64,000 nucleotides of DNA, taken from assembly GCF_018531195.1 (NCBI RefSeq), contig NZ_JAHDYS010000005.1:1-64000 (forward strand). The letters run 5' to 3'. Below are positions 36,501 through 45,453 of the stretch, in pieces. Position 1 is the first letter of the stretch. Every line of letters begins with the position of its first letter. The DNA is from Pelotalea chapellei. Lineage in GTDB: Bacteria > Desulfobacterota > Desulfuromonadia > Geobacterales > Pseudopelobacteraceae. The translations under genes and the position numbers were made by a program. The notes beneath the pieces were generated by a model. It had not been told where the DNA came from. It worked only from the letters and a program-made list of their open reading frames with translations, and did no database searches.

Positions 36501-37560
36501 ACCTTTAACACACAACTGGTTTGTATTTCGGGTTCTGTTTTTGGTTCTGGCAGCTGCTTTCATGTCAAGTTGCGCATCTTCAAAACTTGAGCGGTCCGCC
36601 TGGCAGGATAATCGAATTGAAATGATCTGGCCGCAAGCACCGGAAACTCCGCGTATCAAATTGGTACGTATTATCCAAGGTCCTGATGACGTAGTTACAG
36701 AGAAAGGTGCTGTGGGCAGATTTTTTGATTTGATGCTGGGTGATAAAAACGAATATCTCGGTTTTTTTACTCCACATTGCATTGCTGCTGACGGCAATGG
36801 TCTTATATACGTTGCCGACCCTTCGCTGGGAGTAGTGCATAAATACAACCTTGCTTCCCGTGAGATCAGTTACATTGTCCAGGCTGGCACCCAACGTCTG
36901 GGTAGCCCTGTTGGTGTTGTGCTCGATCGGCAAGGGAACCTTTACATCACCGATGCACAGCGCGCTGCAATCTACAAATTTACGGCCGAGGGATTGTTTC
37001 AGAAAGAGTTGGATACCAAAGGGATCCTGCAACGTCCTACCGGCATTGCGATTAATTCTCGAGGAGAAAAGATCGTCGCAGACACTTTGGCCAACAAAGT
37101 TTTTGTATTTAGCGAGGATGACCAGCTGAAAGGTGAGCTGAACGGGCCGGATTTTAAGGAAGCTTTCAATATGCCGACGTATGTTGCTGTCGATGCTTTT
37201 GATAGTGTGTATGTCACGGATTCAATGAACTTCACGATCAGGATTTTTGATTCAGCTGGAAAATATCTCAGGAGTCAGGGTCAGATTGGTGATTCACCCG
37301 GTTCCTTTGCGCGTCCCAAGGGAATTGCTCTTGATAGCGATCGCAATCTTTATGTCCTGGATGCAATCTTTGGGAATTTTCAAATGTTTAACCAACAGGG
37401 CCAACTACTGCTTTATGTAAGTCAAGAAGGTTCTCGGCCTGGTGAGTTGATGCTTCCGAGTGGTATTTTCATCGATCGTGATGACAGAATTTATATAGCC
37501 GACACCTTCAATCACCGGATTCAGGTTTATCAGTATCTGAAAGAGAAGGCATCAAAATGA
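36493..37560 (+). CDS. NHL-repeat six-bladed beta-propeller lipoprotein
   Basis: 355 residues from the ATG at 36493, which yields a lipoprotein signal peptide (FMSSC lipobox); the frame continues 72 nt upstream without such a peptide. The mature protein has about six blades of NHL type, each with a GNLYITDAQ- or RIYIADTFN-like strand (for example QGNLYITDA, RNLYVLDA, DRIYIADTFNHRIQVY). Such propellers mediate protein contacts. The next two genes are multihaem cytochromes, overlapping by 4 nt and in sequence, so it may organise an extracellular electron-transfer complex. Confidence 0.88.
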   Translation: MRRPLTHNWFVFRVLFLVLAAAFMSSCASSKLERSAWQDNRIEMIWPQAPETPRIKLVRIIQGPDDVVTEKGAVGRFFDLMLGDKNEYLGFFTPHCIAADGNGLIYVADPSLGVVHKYNLASREISYIVQAGTQRLGSPVGVVLDRQGNLYITDAQRAAIYKFTAEGLFQKELDTKGILQRPTGIAINSRGEKIVADTLANKVFVFSEDDQLKGELNGPDFKEAFNMPTYVAVDAFDSVYVTDSMNFTIRIFDSAGKYLRSQGQIGDSPGSFARPKGIALDSDRNLYVLDAIFGNFQMFNQQGQLLLYVSQEGSRPGELMLPSGIFIDRDDRIYIADTFNHRIQVYQYLKEKASK

Positions 37561-38474
37561 AATTTTTACCTGAAATTTTTACAGCAAATATTGCTGCATT
37601 CCTGTTTGTACTGTTGTTTGCGAGTTATTCAGGAGCGGCAGCTCCCGGTCCTAAGGTTTCTGAACTCGGTAACAGGCATAACCTGTCAGCAATTGCAAGA
37701 CAGGTTGGTACAACCACACTTGTTCCAAATACCAATACCTATCGTGCCACTGGCGATATAACTTCTAATCCAGGTGGACAACAAATCTGCATTTTCTGTC
37801 ATACTCCCCATAACGCCAATGTCGCTGAACAGGCACCACTCTGGAATCGTAAATTTTCATCGGTGGTTTTTCAGCGTTACACCGGGTCCGCAACCTTTAA
37901 TATAAAAAATCTTGCTGCAGCAGGTTATGGAGCTGGAGCACAGCCTAATGGTTCCTCAAAATTGTGCCTGAGCTGCCATGATGGGGTGGCTTCTATGGGA
38001 GATGTACTGCGTGGGGGACCGATTGACATGAGCAAGAATGTCATTGATGGAATTGCTTCTTTTAATCCTTCTACAAATAAAATGCGATATGGCCATCATC
38101 CTGTTTCTTTCGTATATGCAACAGGTTATGCATATAATTCTTCTCCGGAATCTCAGACTGGCTCACGCATAACTGGCCTTCCTGTTGATTATGTTTTTCC
38201 CCAAAAAATCGATGGGAATATTGTTGTGAAATTAAAAGACACCACTCGAGACGGGAGGGGATGGATGCAGTGCACCACCTGTCATGATCCTCATCAGAAT
38301 CAGGCAAACGAATCGGATTGTTACGGCGGTGTGTGTGATGGGACCAACACTCGTAAAAAGGTACCTTTCTGGGTTTATCATAAGGCTGGTAATACGTCCG
38401 TTCAGGATCATGACGCGGTCTGTACTGCCTGTCACAACCTAACCACGCCAGCTCCATGGCCTTCACAGAATTAG
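37557..38474 (+). CDS. Four-haem c-type cytochrome
   Basis: 305 residues; signal peptide ends near residue 28 (SGAAA). CXXCH motifs at 78-82, 137-141, 239-243 and 289-293, plus a non-haem Cys pair (C255, C260). Spacing is wide, unlike cytochrome c3 bundles. Overlaps the NHL lipoprotein gene by 4 nt and is followed by a second cytochrome gene 17 bp on. Likely periplasmic or outer-surface electron carrier. Confidence 0.9.
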   Translation: MKFLPEIFTANIAAFLFVLLFASYSGAAAPGPKVSELGNRHNLSAIARQVGTTTLVPNTNTYRATGDITSNPGGQQICIFCHTPHNANVAEQAPLWNRKFSSVVFQRYTGSATFNIKNLAAAGYGAGAQPNGSSKLCLSCHDGVASMGDVLRGGPIDMSKNVIDGIASFNPSTNKMRYGHHPVSFVYATGYAYNSSPESQTGSRITGLPVDYVFPQKIDGNIVVKLKDTTRDGRGWMQCTTCHDPHQNQANESDCYGGVCDGTNTRKKVPFWVYHKAGNTSVQDHDAVCTACHNLTTPAPWPSQN

Positions 38475-38491
38475 GTAAAGGGTCCCAAATT

Positions 38492-39562
38492 ATGCATTTT
38501 CGGCATTTGTTAAAGTTTAGCTTAATCATTGTCGTTTTTATGCCTCTGGTTGTTGCAGCAGCGACTACTCCCCTGCATCTTGATCCTCAGATAATGGCTG
38601 ATGGCTGTGGCTCCTGCCATGTGGGCTTTGATTTTACCAATGGCGGTGGGTCCGCTAAGTGCATCACCTGCCATGGTCCTGCCAGTGGAATTCCAAAGTC
38701 CCTGATATCAATGGGGAACCAGTTTAAAGATGTGACCCGGGATTTTGCAAAAAATTACCGTCATCCTGTCTTTGGAAAGGCTGGAAACCATAGCGCACGG
38801 GAGGTGTTGCCGGAGACCAATCCAGTAGCACCGCGACATGTTGAATGTGCAGATTGTCATAGCCCGCACTATGTATCTCGCGATAATCCTTACGCTGGAT
38901 TGCGAGGCAAAAAGGTCGGCAACTTTGCATCTCCGATCACTAAAGAATATGAATTGTGTTACCTCTGTCATGCCGATAGCGCAAACTTGCCGGTTAAATC
39001 CACCAATAAACGCATTGAGTTTAATAAGGAGAATCCATCATTTCATCCGGTGGAAGCAGAAGGCAAAAACCAGGCGGTTGTTAGTCTGATGAGGCCATAT
39101 CGGGAGAAAAAAACGACTGCCAATGATGTCTCGACACTCAAGTGTGCCGATTGCCATGGAAGTGATGATCCAAATTCACCGCAGGGTCCACATGGTTCTA
39201 AGTATGAGGGCTTGTTGGTGGATAACTATGCAACTGGTGATGGTATTCAAGAAAATGCCTATGCCTATGGATTATGTTATCGTTGTCATAAGCGTACAAG
39301 CATTATGGGCAACCAGAGTTTCCCATTACATTCGCGACACATTGCTGGTGAAAACAATTTTAAGGGAGGAGGAACCTCATGTCACACTTGTCATACCTCC
39401 CATGGCAGCCCTGAAAATAGATATTTAATTCGCTTCAATCGAAATGTTGTGAAGGAAAATTCTGAAGGTAAGCTAAAGTTCGTCGAAAAAGGAACCTATA
39501 GTTTCCATGGTGAGTGCTGGCTTAACTGTCACGGAGTAGATCACAATCCCAAGACATACTGA
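38492..39562 (+). CDS. Multihaem c-type cytochrome with seven CXXCH and one CX3CH
   Basis: 356 residues from the ATG at 38492 (AAAGGG about 10 nt upstream). Signal peptide ending VVAAA. Haem motifs in order: CGSCH, CITCH, CADCH, CYLCH, CADCH, CYRCH, CHTCH, and a final CWLNCH that has three residues between the cysteines. A rho-independent terminator (39620-39650) ends the cytochrome transcript before gspF. The mature protein should be exported, and secretion across the outer membrane could use the adjacent type II system; this is inferred from synteny. Confidence 0.9.
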   Translation: MHFRHLLKFSLIIVVFMPLVVAAATTPLHLDPQIMADGCGSCHVGFDFTNGGGSAKCITCHGPASGIPKSLISMGNQFKDVTRDFAKNYRHPVFGKAGNHSAREVLPETNPVAPRHVECADCHSPHYVSRDNPYAGLRGKKVGNFASPITKEYELCYLCHADSANLPVKSTNKRIEFNKENPSFHPVEAEGKNQAVVSLMRPYREKKTTANDVSTLKCADCHGSDDPNSPQGPHGSKYEGLLVDNYATGDGIQENAYAYGLCYRCHKRTSIMGNQSFPLHSRHIAGENNFKGGGTSCHTCHTSHGSPENRYLIRFNRNVVKENSEGKLKFVEKGTYSFHGECWLNCHGVDHNPKTY

Positions 39563-39619
39563 TCTGTTATCCCTTATGGATCCCATATTAAACAATTTTT
39601 TCTGTGGAGAATTGAACTG

Positions 39620-39650
39620 CAGCCAGATAACGACTGGCTGTTGTTTTTTT
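39620..39650 (+). terminator. Terminator after the cytochrome genes
   Basis: CAGCCAG (39620-39626) pairs with CTGGCTG (39634-39640), followed by TTGTTTTTTT. The rest of 39563-39787 holds no clear promoter; the gspF start at 39788 also lacks an evident RBS. Confidence 0.75.
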
Positions 39651-39787
39651 GAGATTTTTTAACGTAAGGATTGTATTTACTGCCAGACAATTGAACTCCT
39701 CTGCAAAGAAAACCAATGATTGCAGGCATTTTAAAAGTGGTCTTTAGGAGTTTATATTTTGTCCTTTCCATGATATAAATTTCCGAT

Positions 39788-40996
39788 ATGCCACTTTATA
39801 ATTGTAAATTAGGCTCATCAGACGGAAAAATTACCTATCGCGAATTTGAAGCAGCTGAGCCAAATGTGCTTCGGAAAAGCTTGGAAGAGCAAGGTTATTT
39901 TGTTTTTGAAGTAAAGAAAAAATCTTTCCAATTTCTCTTTGAAAAAGGTTTGAACCGACGTCGCATTGACAATCGTACATTGCTTACCTTCAACCAGGAA
40001 ATGTTGGTGCTGATCAAGGCCGGCATGCCGATCATGCAGGTGCTGGATGCCATTCTTGAACGCCATGACACTGGCACCTTAACTGAAACCCTCAGGCAAG
40101 TGCGGGAAGATGTAAAAGGAGGTGCTGCACTGTCAGCAGCTCTAGAGAAACATGGTCGAGTTTTTCCTCATCTTTACATAGCCTCGATCAGGGCAGGGGA
40201 AAGAACGGGAGATCTTCCCTTGACCATACGTCGCTACATCCAGTATCTCAAACGGGTTGGAAACATAAGAAAAAAAGTTATATCTGCAATGTTCTATCCG
40301 GCAATTCTGGTAGTGGTTGCGTTTCTGGCTATCACAATGCTTCTTATTTACGTCGTGCCCACCTTCAGCCAGGTGTATACCGATGCCGGTTCCCAATTGC
40401 CGCTTCCCACTCAGATGTTGATTGATTTCACTACATTTCTAAGGCGGTTTTTCCTGCTTGGTATCTTGCTACTAATAGGAGGGATTGCCCTTTTCCGTTC
40501 TTGGTCTTCTACAGAGACCGGAAGATTTACCGTTGATAGTTTGAAGCTTCGGGTACCTTTTTTAGGTAATGTGTATACCAAATACTCTGTGGCTGGTTTC
40601 TCCCGCACTCTGGCAACCGTTCTAGGCAGCGGAATTCCTATTATAGAGTCGTTGCGCATGTCCATCGGCACACTTGATAATGTGTATATGGAGAAGCGTC
40701 TATTTGAGGTAGTGAAATTTGTCGAGGAAGGCGGACGAATATCGAGTGGCTTTGAGCGCGTAGGTATCATGCCTCCACTTGCATTACGTATGTTGGGAGT
40801 AGGTGAGGCTACCGGATCCCTTGAGGATATGCTGTCTGATATTTCTGATTATCTTGAGGATGAACTTGAAGAGCAGATGCAAATACTGACAACAGCCATT
40901 GAACCTGCTGTCATGATTGTTATGGGTGGAATAATTGGAGTCATCATAATTACGATGTATCTGCCGATTTTCAAAATAGCCGGTACGGCAGGTTGA
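39788..40996 (+). CDS. gspF: Type II secretion / pilus inner-membrane protein GspF/PilC
   Basis: 402 residues. Two T2SSF domains with hydrophobic segments near 175-195, 225-245 and 375-400; conserved FNQEMLVLIKAGMP, VREDVKGGAALS and GERTGDLP, repeated as LATVLGSGIP and GVGEATGSLEDML. It is the inner-membrane platform protein that couples the GspE ATPase to pseudopilus assembly. The next gene, gspE, begins within its end. No RBS is visible at the ATG, so the true start could be leaderless or elsewhere. Confidence 0.9.
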   Translation: MPLYNCKLGSSDGKITYREFEAAEPNVLRKSLEEQGYFVFEVKKKSFQFLFEKGLNRRRIDNRTLLTFNQEMLVLIKAGMPIMQVLDAILERHDTGTLTETLRQVREDVKGGAALSAALEKHGRVFPHLYIASIRAGERTGDLPLTIRRYIQYLKRVGNIRKKVISAMFYPAILVVVAFLAITMLLIYVVPTFSQVYTDAGSQLPLPTQMLIDFTTFLRRFFLLGILLLIGGIALFRSWSSTETGRFTVDSLKLRVPFLGNVYTKYSVAGFSRTLATVLGSGIPIIESLRMSIGTLDNVYMEKRLFEVVKFVEEGGRISSGFERVGIMPPLALRMLGVGEATGSLEDMLSDISDYLEDELEEQMQILTTAIEPAVMIVMGGIIGVIIITMYLPIFKIAGTAG

Positions 40997-41034
40997 GAAC
41001 TGGTTCGGAGACGAACCTGAAGAAAAGGAACGAG

Positions 41035-42753
41035 ATGCATAGCTACAGGCGTCGAAACATAGGTATCATTTTAATAGAGAGGGGAAATCTTTCTGCAGAT
41101 CAACTTCCCATAATAGTTGAAAAACTCAACACGACACGCCAACGATTTGGTGAGATATGCGTTCAGGAAGGTCTGGTCAAAGAGGATGATCTTGCCCAGG
41201 CTCTGGCGGAACAGTTTGGTCTAGAGTATGTTGATTTAAGCAAATTCAGAATGAATGAGGAACTGCTCAACAACCTCCCTCCTGACACTATCTATCGTTT
41301 TAATTTTGTTCCTATGGCAATGACTGACACAACGCTGACCATTGCTATATCAGATCCCACGGATGTTATTAAACTTGATGAACTCGAGCTTTTGCTTGAT
41401 CGCTCTTTAAAAATCTGCGTTGCGACTGAATCGGGTATAGCATCTGTCATCAAGGCAGGTGAAGGCACCAGGCGTGTATTGCGTGAAGTTTCAGAAGATT
41501 TCATGCTTCAATTGGTAAAGGAGACGGAACGGGGCGAAGAGGTTTTGTCGGTGGAAAATATTTCCGAAGACACTAGCCCGATTATTAAGCTTATTAATAC
41601 CACTCTCCTTGATGCCCTCAATAGACGTGCCAGTGATATTCATATCGAGACCGGTCATGATGGTGTTGACATCAAATATCGTATCGACGGTGTTCTTTAT
41701 CGGGCTAATGAACCTATCGATCTGCATTTTCAGTCACCTATCATTTCCCGACTAAAGGTAATGAGCGAGCTTGATATCTCTGAACGCCGCATTCCCCAGG
41801 ACGGTCGTTTCAAAATCCGTCTTGGTTCCAAGTCGATCGATTTTCGAGTATCAATCATGCCGAGTGCTCTCGGCGAAGATGCAGTAATACGTATTCTTGA
41901 CAAGGAAAGTATTGCCAGTGATCTTAAAGGTTTGTCGCTGGAAAATCTTGGTGTCAGTGAGCGAGAAATTAAAAGGCTCAGAAAAAAAATAAGAGAACCT
42001 TACGGCATGGTACTTGTCACAGGGCCGACCGGATCTGGCAAAACTACGACCCTTTATGCCGCTCTCACTGAGATTCATACCGGAGAGGATAAGATTATTA
42101 CCATTGAGGATCCGGTTGAATACATGCTGCGTGGGGTTCTTCAGATACCAGTTAATGAAAAAAAAGGCCTTACCTTTGCGAAGGGGTTGCGCTCCATTTT
42201 GCGACATGATCCGGATAAGATAATGGTGGGAGAGATACGTGATCCCGAAACAGCGCAAATAGCCGTTCAATCCGCCCTGACAGGACATCTCGTATTTACT
42301 ACGGTACACGCCAACAATGTTTTTGATGTCATCGGACGTTTTATACACATGGGAATCGACCCATATAATTTTGTATCTTGCCTCAATTGTGTCCTCGCTC
42401 AGCGTCTTGTCCGGAAGGTGTGTCGTATTTGTCGTCGTCCAATAACATATACCGACGAAGAATTATTAAGTGCCGGCGTAGATCCTGAGGTTACACGAGG
42501 GGCAACTTTATATGAAGCCCATGGTTGTGATCAATGCAACGGAACCGGTTATCGTGGCCGTTCCGCAATAGTTGAACTGTTAGAGCTAAATGATCAGCTT
42601 CGTGATCTTATTGTTGGGAAAGTTCCTGCTACACAGCTCAAACAGGCAGCACGCGAATCAGGTGTGGTATTTTTGAGAGATTCCGCTGTCGAAAAATTAG
42701 TAGCGGGAGATACGACGCTTAAAGAAATCAATCGGGTTACGTTTGTAGAATGA
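41035..42753 (+). CDS. gspE: Type II secretion assembly ATPase GspE/PilB
   Basis: 572 residues from the ATG at 41035 (AAAAGGA upstream; a TTG at 40993 is also in frame). N-terminal MshEN-type domain (1-150), then the ATPase: Walker A GPTGSGKTTT, an IEDPVEYM aspartate box, Walker B MVGEIRDPETA, and a zinc motif with CRICRRP and CDQCNGTGY. Cytoplasmic hexameric ATPase powering pseudopilus polymerisation. Confidence 0.94.
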   Translation: MHSYRRRNIGIILIERGNLSADQLPIIVEKLNTTRQRFGEICVQEGLVKEDDLAQALAEQFGLEYVDLSKFRMNEELLNNLPPDTIYRFNFVPMAMTDTTLTIAISDPTDVIKLDELELLLDRSLKICVATESGIASVIKAGEGTRRVLREVSEDFMLQLVKETERGEEVLSVENISEDTSPIIKLINTTLLDALNRRASDIHIETGHDGVDIKYRIDGVLYRANEPIDLHFQSPIISRLKVMSELDISERRIPQDGRFKIRLGSKSIDFRVSIMPSALGEDAVIRILDKESIASDLKGLSLENLGVSEREIKRLRKKIREPYGMVLVTGPTGSGKTTTLYAALTEIHTGEDKIITIEDPVEYMLRGVLQIPVNEKKGLTFAKGLRSILRHDPDKIMVGEIRDPETAQIAVQSALTGHLVFTTVHANNVFDVIGRFIHMGIDPYNFVSCLNCVLAQRLVRKVCRICRRPITYTDEELLSAGVDPEVTRGATLYEAHGCDQCNGTGYRGRSAIVELLELNDQLRDLIVGKVPATQLKQAARESGVVFLRDSAVEKLVAGDTTLKEINRVTFVE

Positions 42754-42771
42754 CGGTGTACTGGGACATAT

Positions 42772-43698
42772 ATGTTTTTTAGCAAAAATATACTGGGAAT
42801 GGAAATCAGCCCTACCAGCGTGACGTGTGCTCTTTTGGGCGGAAAACAAGCCTTGCCCCGCCTGGAAAGGATTTCGTCCCGTCCACTTAACTCTGGTATC
42901 CTGCGTGTATCTTTGCGCGATCCGAATATTATTGAGCCGAATTCATTTGCCGAAAAGGTGCGTGAAGCTCATGCACTGCTTTTGGACCAGACAAATCAAG
43001 TTTCAGTAACACTACCAGATGCAGTTGGCAGAATTTTAATGCTGGATGTTGAAGGTCGTTTTAAAAATAAAAGCGAAGCGCTAGATATAATTCGCTGGAA
43101 ATTAAAAAAAAACATGCCTTTCGATGTCGCTGATACTCATCTCGATTATCAAATATTGCGCATGCGCGAAAACGGAGATATGTCGCTTCTTGTGGCACTT
43201 GTGTCACGTCCAGTCATTGAACAATACGAAGAAAGTTTTATTTCCGCCGGACTTATTCCTGTTGGTATCGATCTAAACACTTTTAGCCTTTGTCGTGCGT
43301 TTCAAAAACATCTTGAATTATTTGAAGATGTCATTCTGATCAGTTTTTATGGAAGTACTCTCGGTGTTGTCGTAATTTATGAGGGAAGTCCTGAGTTTAT
43401 TCGAGTAAAAGATCTTTCCAGCGCATCTGCCATTGATAGTCGTGTTTTTATGGAGATCAATAGCTCACTTCTGGTATGGCAGGAGCGCTTTCCTGAACGA
43501 ACAGTACAAAAGGTGGTATGCATTGCTGCCCCGGATGTGGCAACTAATTTTTGTGATATGGTAGCTGAGGCAGTTAATACTGAACCGGTTATAATGGAAA
43601 TCAAAAGTAGTATAAAACCTTCCGATAATGTTCCGGCCGACCAAGTGAGTCTTTTCCCTTTTTCCGCTGCTATTGGTGCTGCTATGAGGAGCCTTTGA
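42772..43698 (+). CDS. pilM: PilM-like cytoplasmic assembly protein
   Basis: 308 residues of actin/FtsA-like fold. NILGMEISPTSV near the start, VTLPDAVGRILMLD and the DIIRWKLKKNMPFD block match PilM/GspL-cytoplasmic proteins. PilM binds PilN and connects the membrane proteins to the assembly ATPase. A 1-nt overlap (TGATG) joins it to the PilN-like gene. Confidence 0.82.
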   Translation: MFFSKNILGMEISPTSVTCALLGGKQALPRLERISSRPLNSGILRVSLRDPNIIEPNSFAEKVREAHALLLDQTNQVSVTLPDAVGRILMLDVEGRFKNKSEALDIIRWKLKKNMPFDVADTHLDYQILRMRENGDMSLLVALVSRPVIEQYEESFISAGLIPVGIDLNTFSLCRAFQKHLELFEDVILISFYGSTLGVVVIYEGSPEFIRVKDLSSASAIDSRVFMEINSSLLVWQERFPERTVQKVVCIAAPDVATNFCDMVAEAVNTEPVIMEIKSSIKPSDNVPADQVSLFPFSAAIGAAMRSL

Positions 43699-44237
43699 TG
43701 CGGTTTACCATTAACCTCGCCACCAGGACGTATCTTGATCATCGCAAGGTCAACCTGGTCATAGGCGTAGTTATTTCATTGCTCCTTGTCCTGTTGGTAT
43801 GGAATATTATTAAGTTCTCCTGGAATTTCGGTGAATTGCGTCGGCTTACTGCCGACATCGTCTCCATTGAAGGGCGTCTTAACAGTCGTCCGGCAGGTGT
43901 CTCTGAGGCAGAATACAATAGGATTTTAGCTAGTATTAAATTTTTCAATGCTGTTATTGAAAAAAAATCTATTAATTGGGTTGGTTTGCTGAATCAGTTG
44001 GAAATTGCCACACCTGAAGGAGTGAGTCTCTCCTCACTTGCACCGGAAGGACCAAATGGTGAGATGAAAATAGAAGGGCGTGCGAAGTCTTTTATGCAGG
44101 TTCGGACTTATCTTGAAAAGTTGGAAGATTCAAAATTTTTTACGCAGGTTTTGCTGTTGTCTCATCGAGATATTACGGTTGGTGAGAGAACCCGCGGTGT
44201 TACTTTTTCAATTTCATGCCGGCCGGTGATTAGATGA
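43698..44237 (+). CDS. pilN: PilN-like bitopic assembly protein
   Basis: 179 residues from the ATG overlapping the pilM stop. INLATRTY (PilN motif for PilM binding), one membrane helix (about 21-40), then a periplasmic ferredoxin-like domain. Couples PilM to PilO across the inner membrane. Confidence 0.8.
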   Translation: MRFTINLATRTYLDHRKVNLVIGVVISLLLVLLVWNIIKFSWNFGELRRLTADIVSIEGRLNSRPAGVSEAEYNRILASIKFFNAVIEKKSINWVGLLNQLEIATPEGVSLSSLAPEGPNGEMKIEGRAKSFMQVRTYLEKLEDSKFFTQVLLLSHRDITVGERTRGVTFSISCRPVIR

Positions 44238-44779
44238 TTCAGACTTTGCTTGAAATATTTAGGCTAAAGAAGCGTCTGCTACTGATCACAACCTTACTAT
44301 TACTGATCACTTTGATACTTTCGACATATGTCTGGAACTATCAGACATCAGCAATTGCAGACGCTCAGATTACATGGAGTGAGCTGCGGCAGAAGATGGC
44401 CTTGGTTGGCAAACAAGATGTGAGTCTCTCTTATCGACAAGGCAAAGACGCTCTAGATTCACTTGAAGCGCGAATCCCCCTCAAACGAGAATTTCCACGC
44501 GTATTGGGAGATATTCTTGAGGCCGCTGCTGCCAGTGGGGTGATAACTGGAAATATTTCGTACAAGCCGCAGGTGATCAAGAATGAAAAACTGCTGGCAT
44601 ATAGTGTGAGCATGAATGTAGGGGGAGGCTACGCTTCAATAAAAAGTTTCTTGGCAGATGTTTTAAAAAGCCGCGAATTTATAGTGGTTGATGGCTTTAC
44701 TTTAAACAATACCGATCTTTATGAGGAATATGTCTCCATGGATCTTCGCTTGACAGTGTATCTGCGGGAGAATCCATGA
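44234..44779 (+). CDS. pilO: PilO-like bitopic assembly protein
   Basis: 181 residues. One N-terminal helix (15-34) and a periplasmic domain with an alpha/beta pattern and SYKPQVIKNEKL-type strand, as in PilO/GspM. ATGA overlap with the preceding and following genes. Confidence 0.75.
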   Translation: MIQTLLEIFRLKKRLLLITTLLLLITLILSTYVWNYQTSAIADAQITWSELRQKMALVGKQDVSLSYRQGKDALDSLEARIPLKREFPRVLGDILEAAAASGVITGNISYKPQVIKNEKLLAYSVSMNVGGGYASIKSFLADVLKSREFIVVDGFTLNNTDLYEEYVSMDLRLTVYLRENP

Positions 44780-45411
44780 ACCGTCAGCGACTACTTCTTT
44801 TTATTTTACTTATTCTGTTTGTTCTTGCCATAGCATGGGCGTTATTTAATCGCCCACAACAAAAGACTGTCAATACCTTGAAAAATGCGCCCGGACAGCA
44901 GCCAGGAAACACTAAACCAAAATTAACAGCACAAACTGGTATTGCTCCTCGTTATGACGGTAAAAAACTGAGACTGGACCTGTTGGAGCATGACCAACAA
45001 ACTTTTGCCGGGTATCATCGCAACCTATTCAAACCTATTTTTGTTGATGAAGTTAAACTTATGCAGAGGAAAGCTGCTGCTGTTAAACCGGTGCTACCTC
45101 CTCCACAGGCCCCAAAGCCACCCGTTCAGCCTCCACCTCCTCCTGTTTCAGTTGGTCCTTTGCCGGATACTCCGCAACGAGAGCTGGGCCGTTTTACATT
45201 TCTTGGTTTTTTGAAAAAAGATAACCAAAAAACCGTTTTTCTAGCAAAAGACAAGGACATCATACTTGTTAAAAAAGGGGAGTCTTTTGCGGGCCGTTAT
45301 CAGGCATTATCTGTTACCGATCAGGCTTTGACGATTCTTGTTAAAGACACCGGAGAAGAAATTGTTATCCCTTTGCTTGAGAATCGACCACTTAACATGG
45401 CAGTACGATAA
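44776..45411 (+). CDS. GspC/PilP-like periplasmic protein with Pro-rich linker
   Basis: 211 residues. N-terminal membrane helix (6-25), a Pro-rich stretch (about 108-130) and a C-terminal beta domain (RFTFLGFLKKDNQKTVFLA) like the HR domain of GspC or PilP, which contacts the secretin. Located between PilO-like and secretin genes, as expected. Confidence 0.72.
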   Translation: MNRQRLLLFILLILFVLAIAWALFNRPQQKTVNTLKNAPGQQPGNTKPKLTAQTGIAPRYDGKKLRLDLLEHDQQTFAGYHRNLFKPIFVDEVKLMQRKAAAVKPVLPPPQAPKPPVQPPPPPVSVGPLPDTPQRELGRFTFLGFLKKDNQKTVFLAKDKDIILVKKGESFAGRYQALSVTDQALTILVKDTGEEIVIPLLENRPLNMAVR

Positions 45412-45453
45412 TATTACATTGAATTGGATTACTTTTCAGAGGAGACGCTGTAG

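Noticed and set aside
39788-39790. Leaderless start for gspF
   Set aside because: No RBS is present but neither is a convincing -10/-35 pair at the right distance, so it was not listed as a feature.
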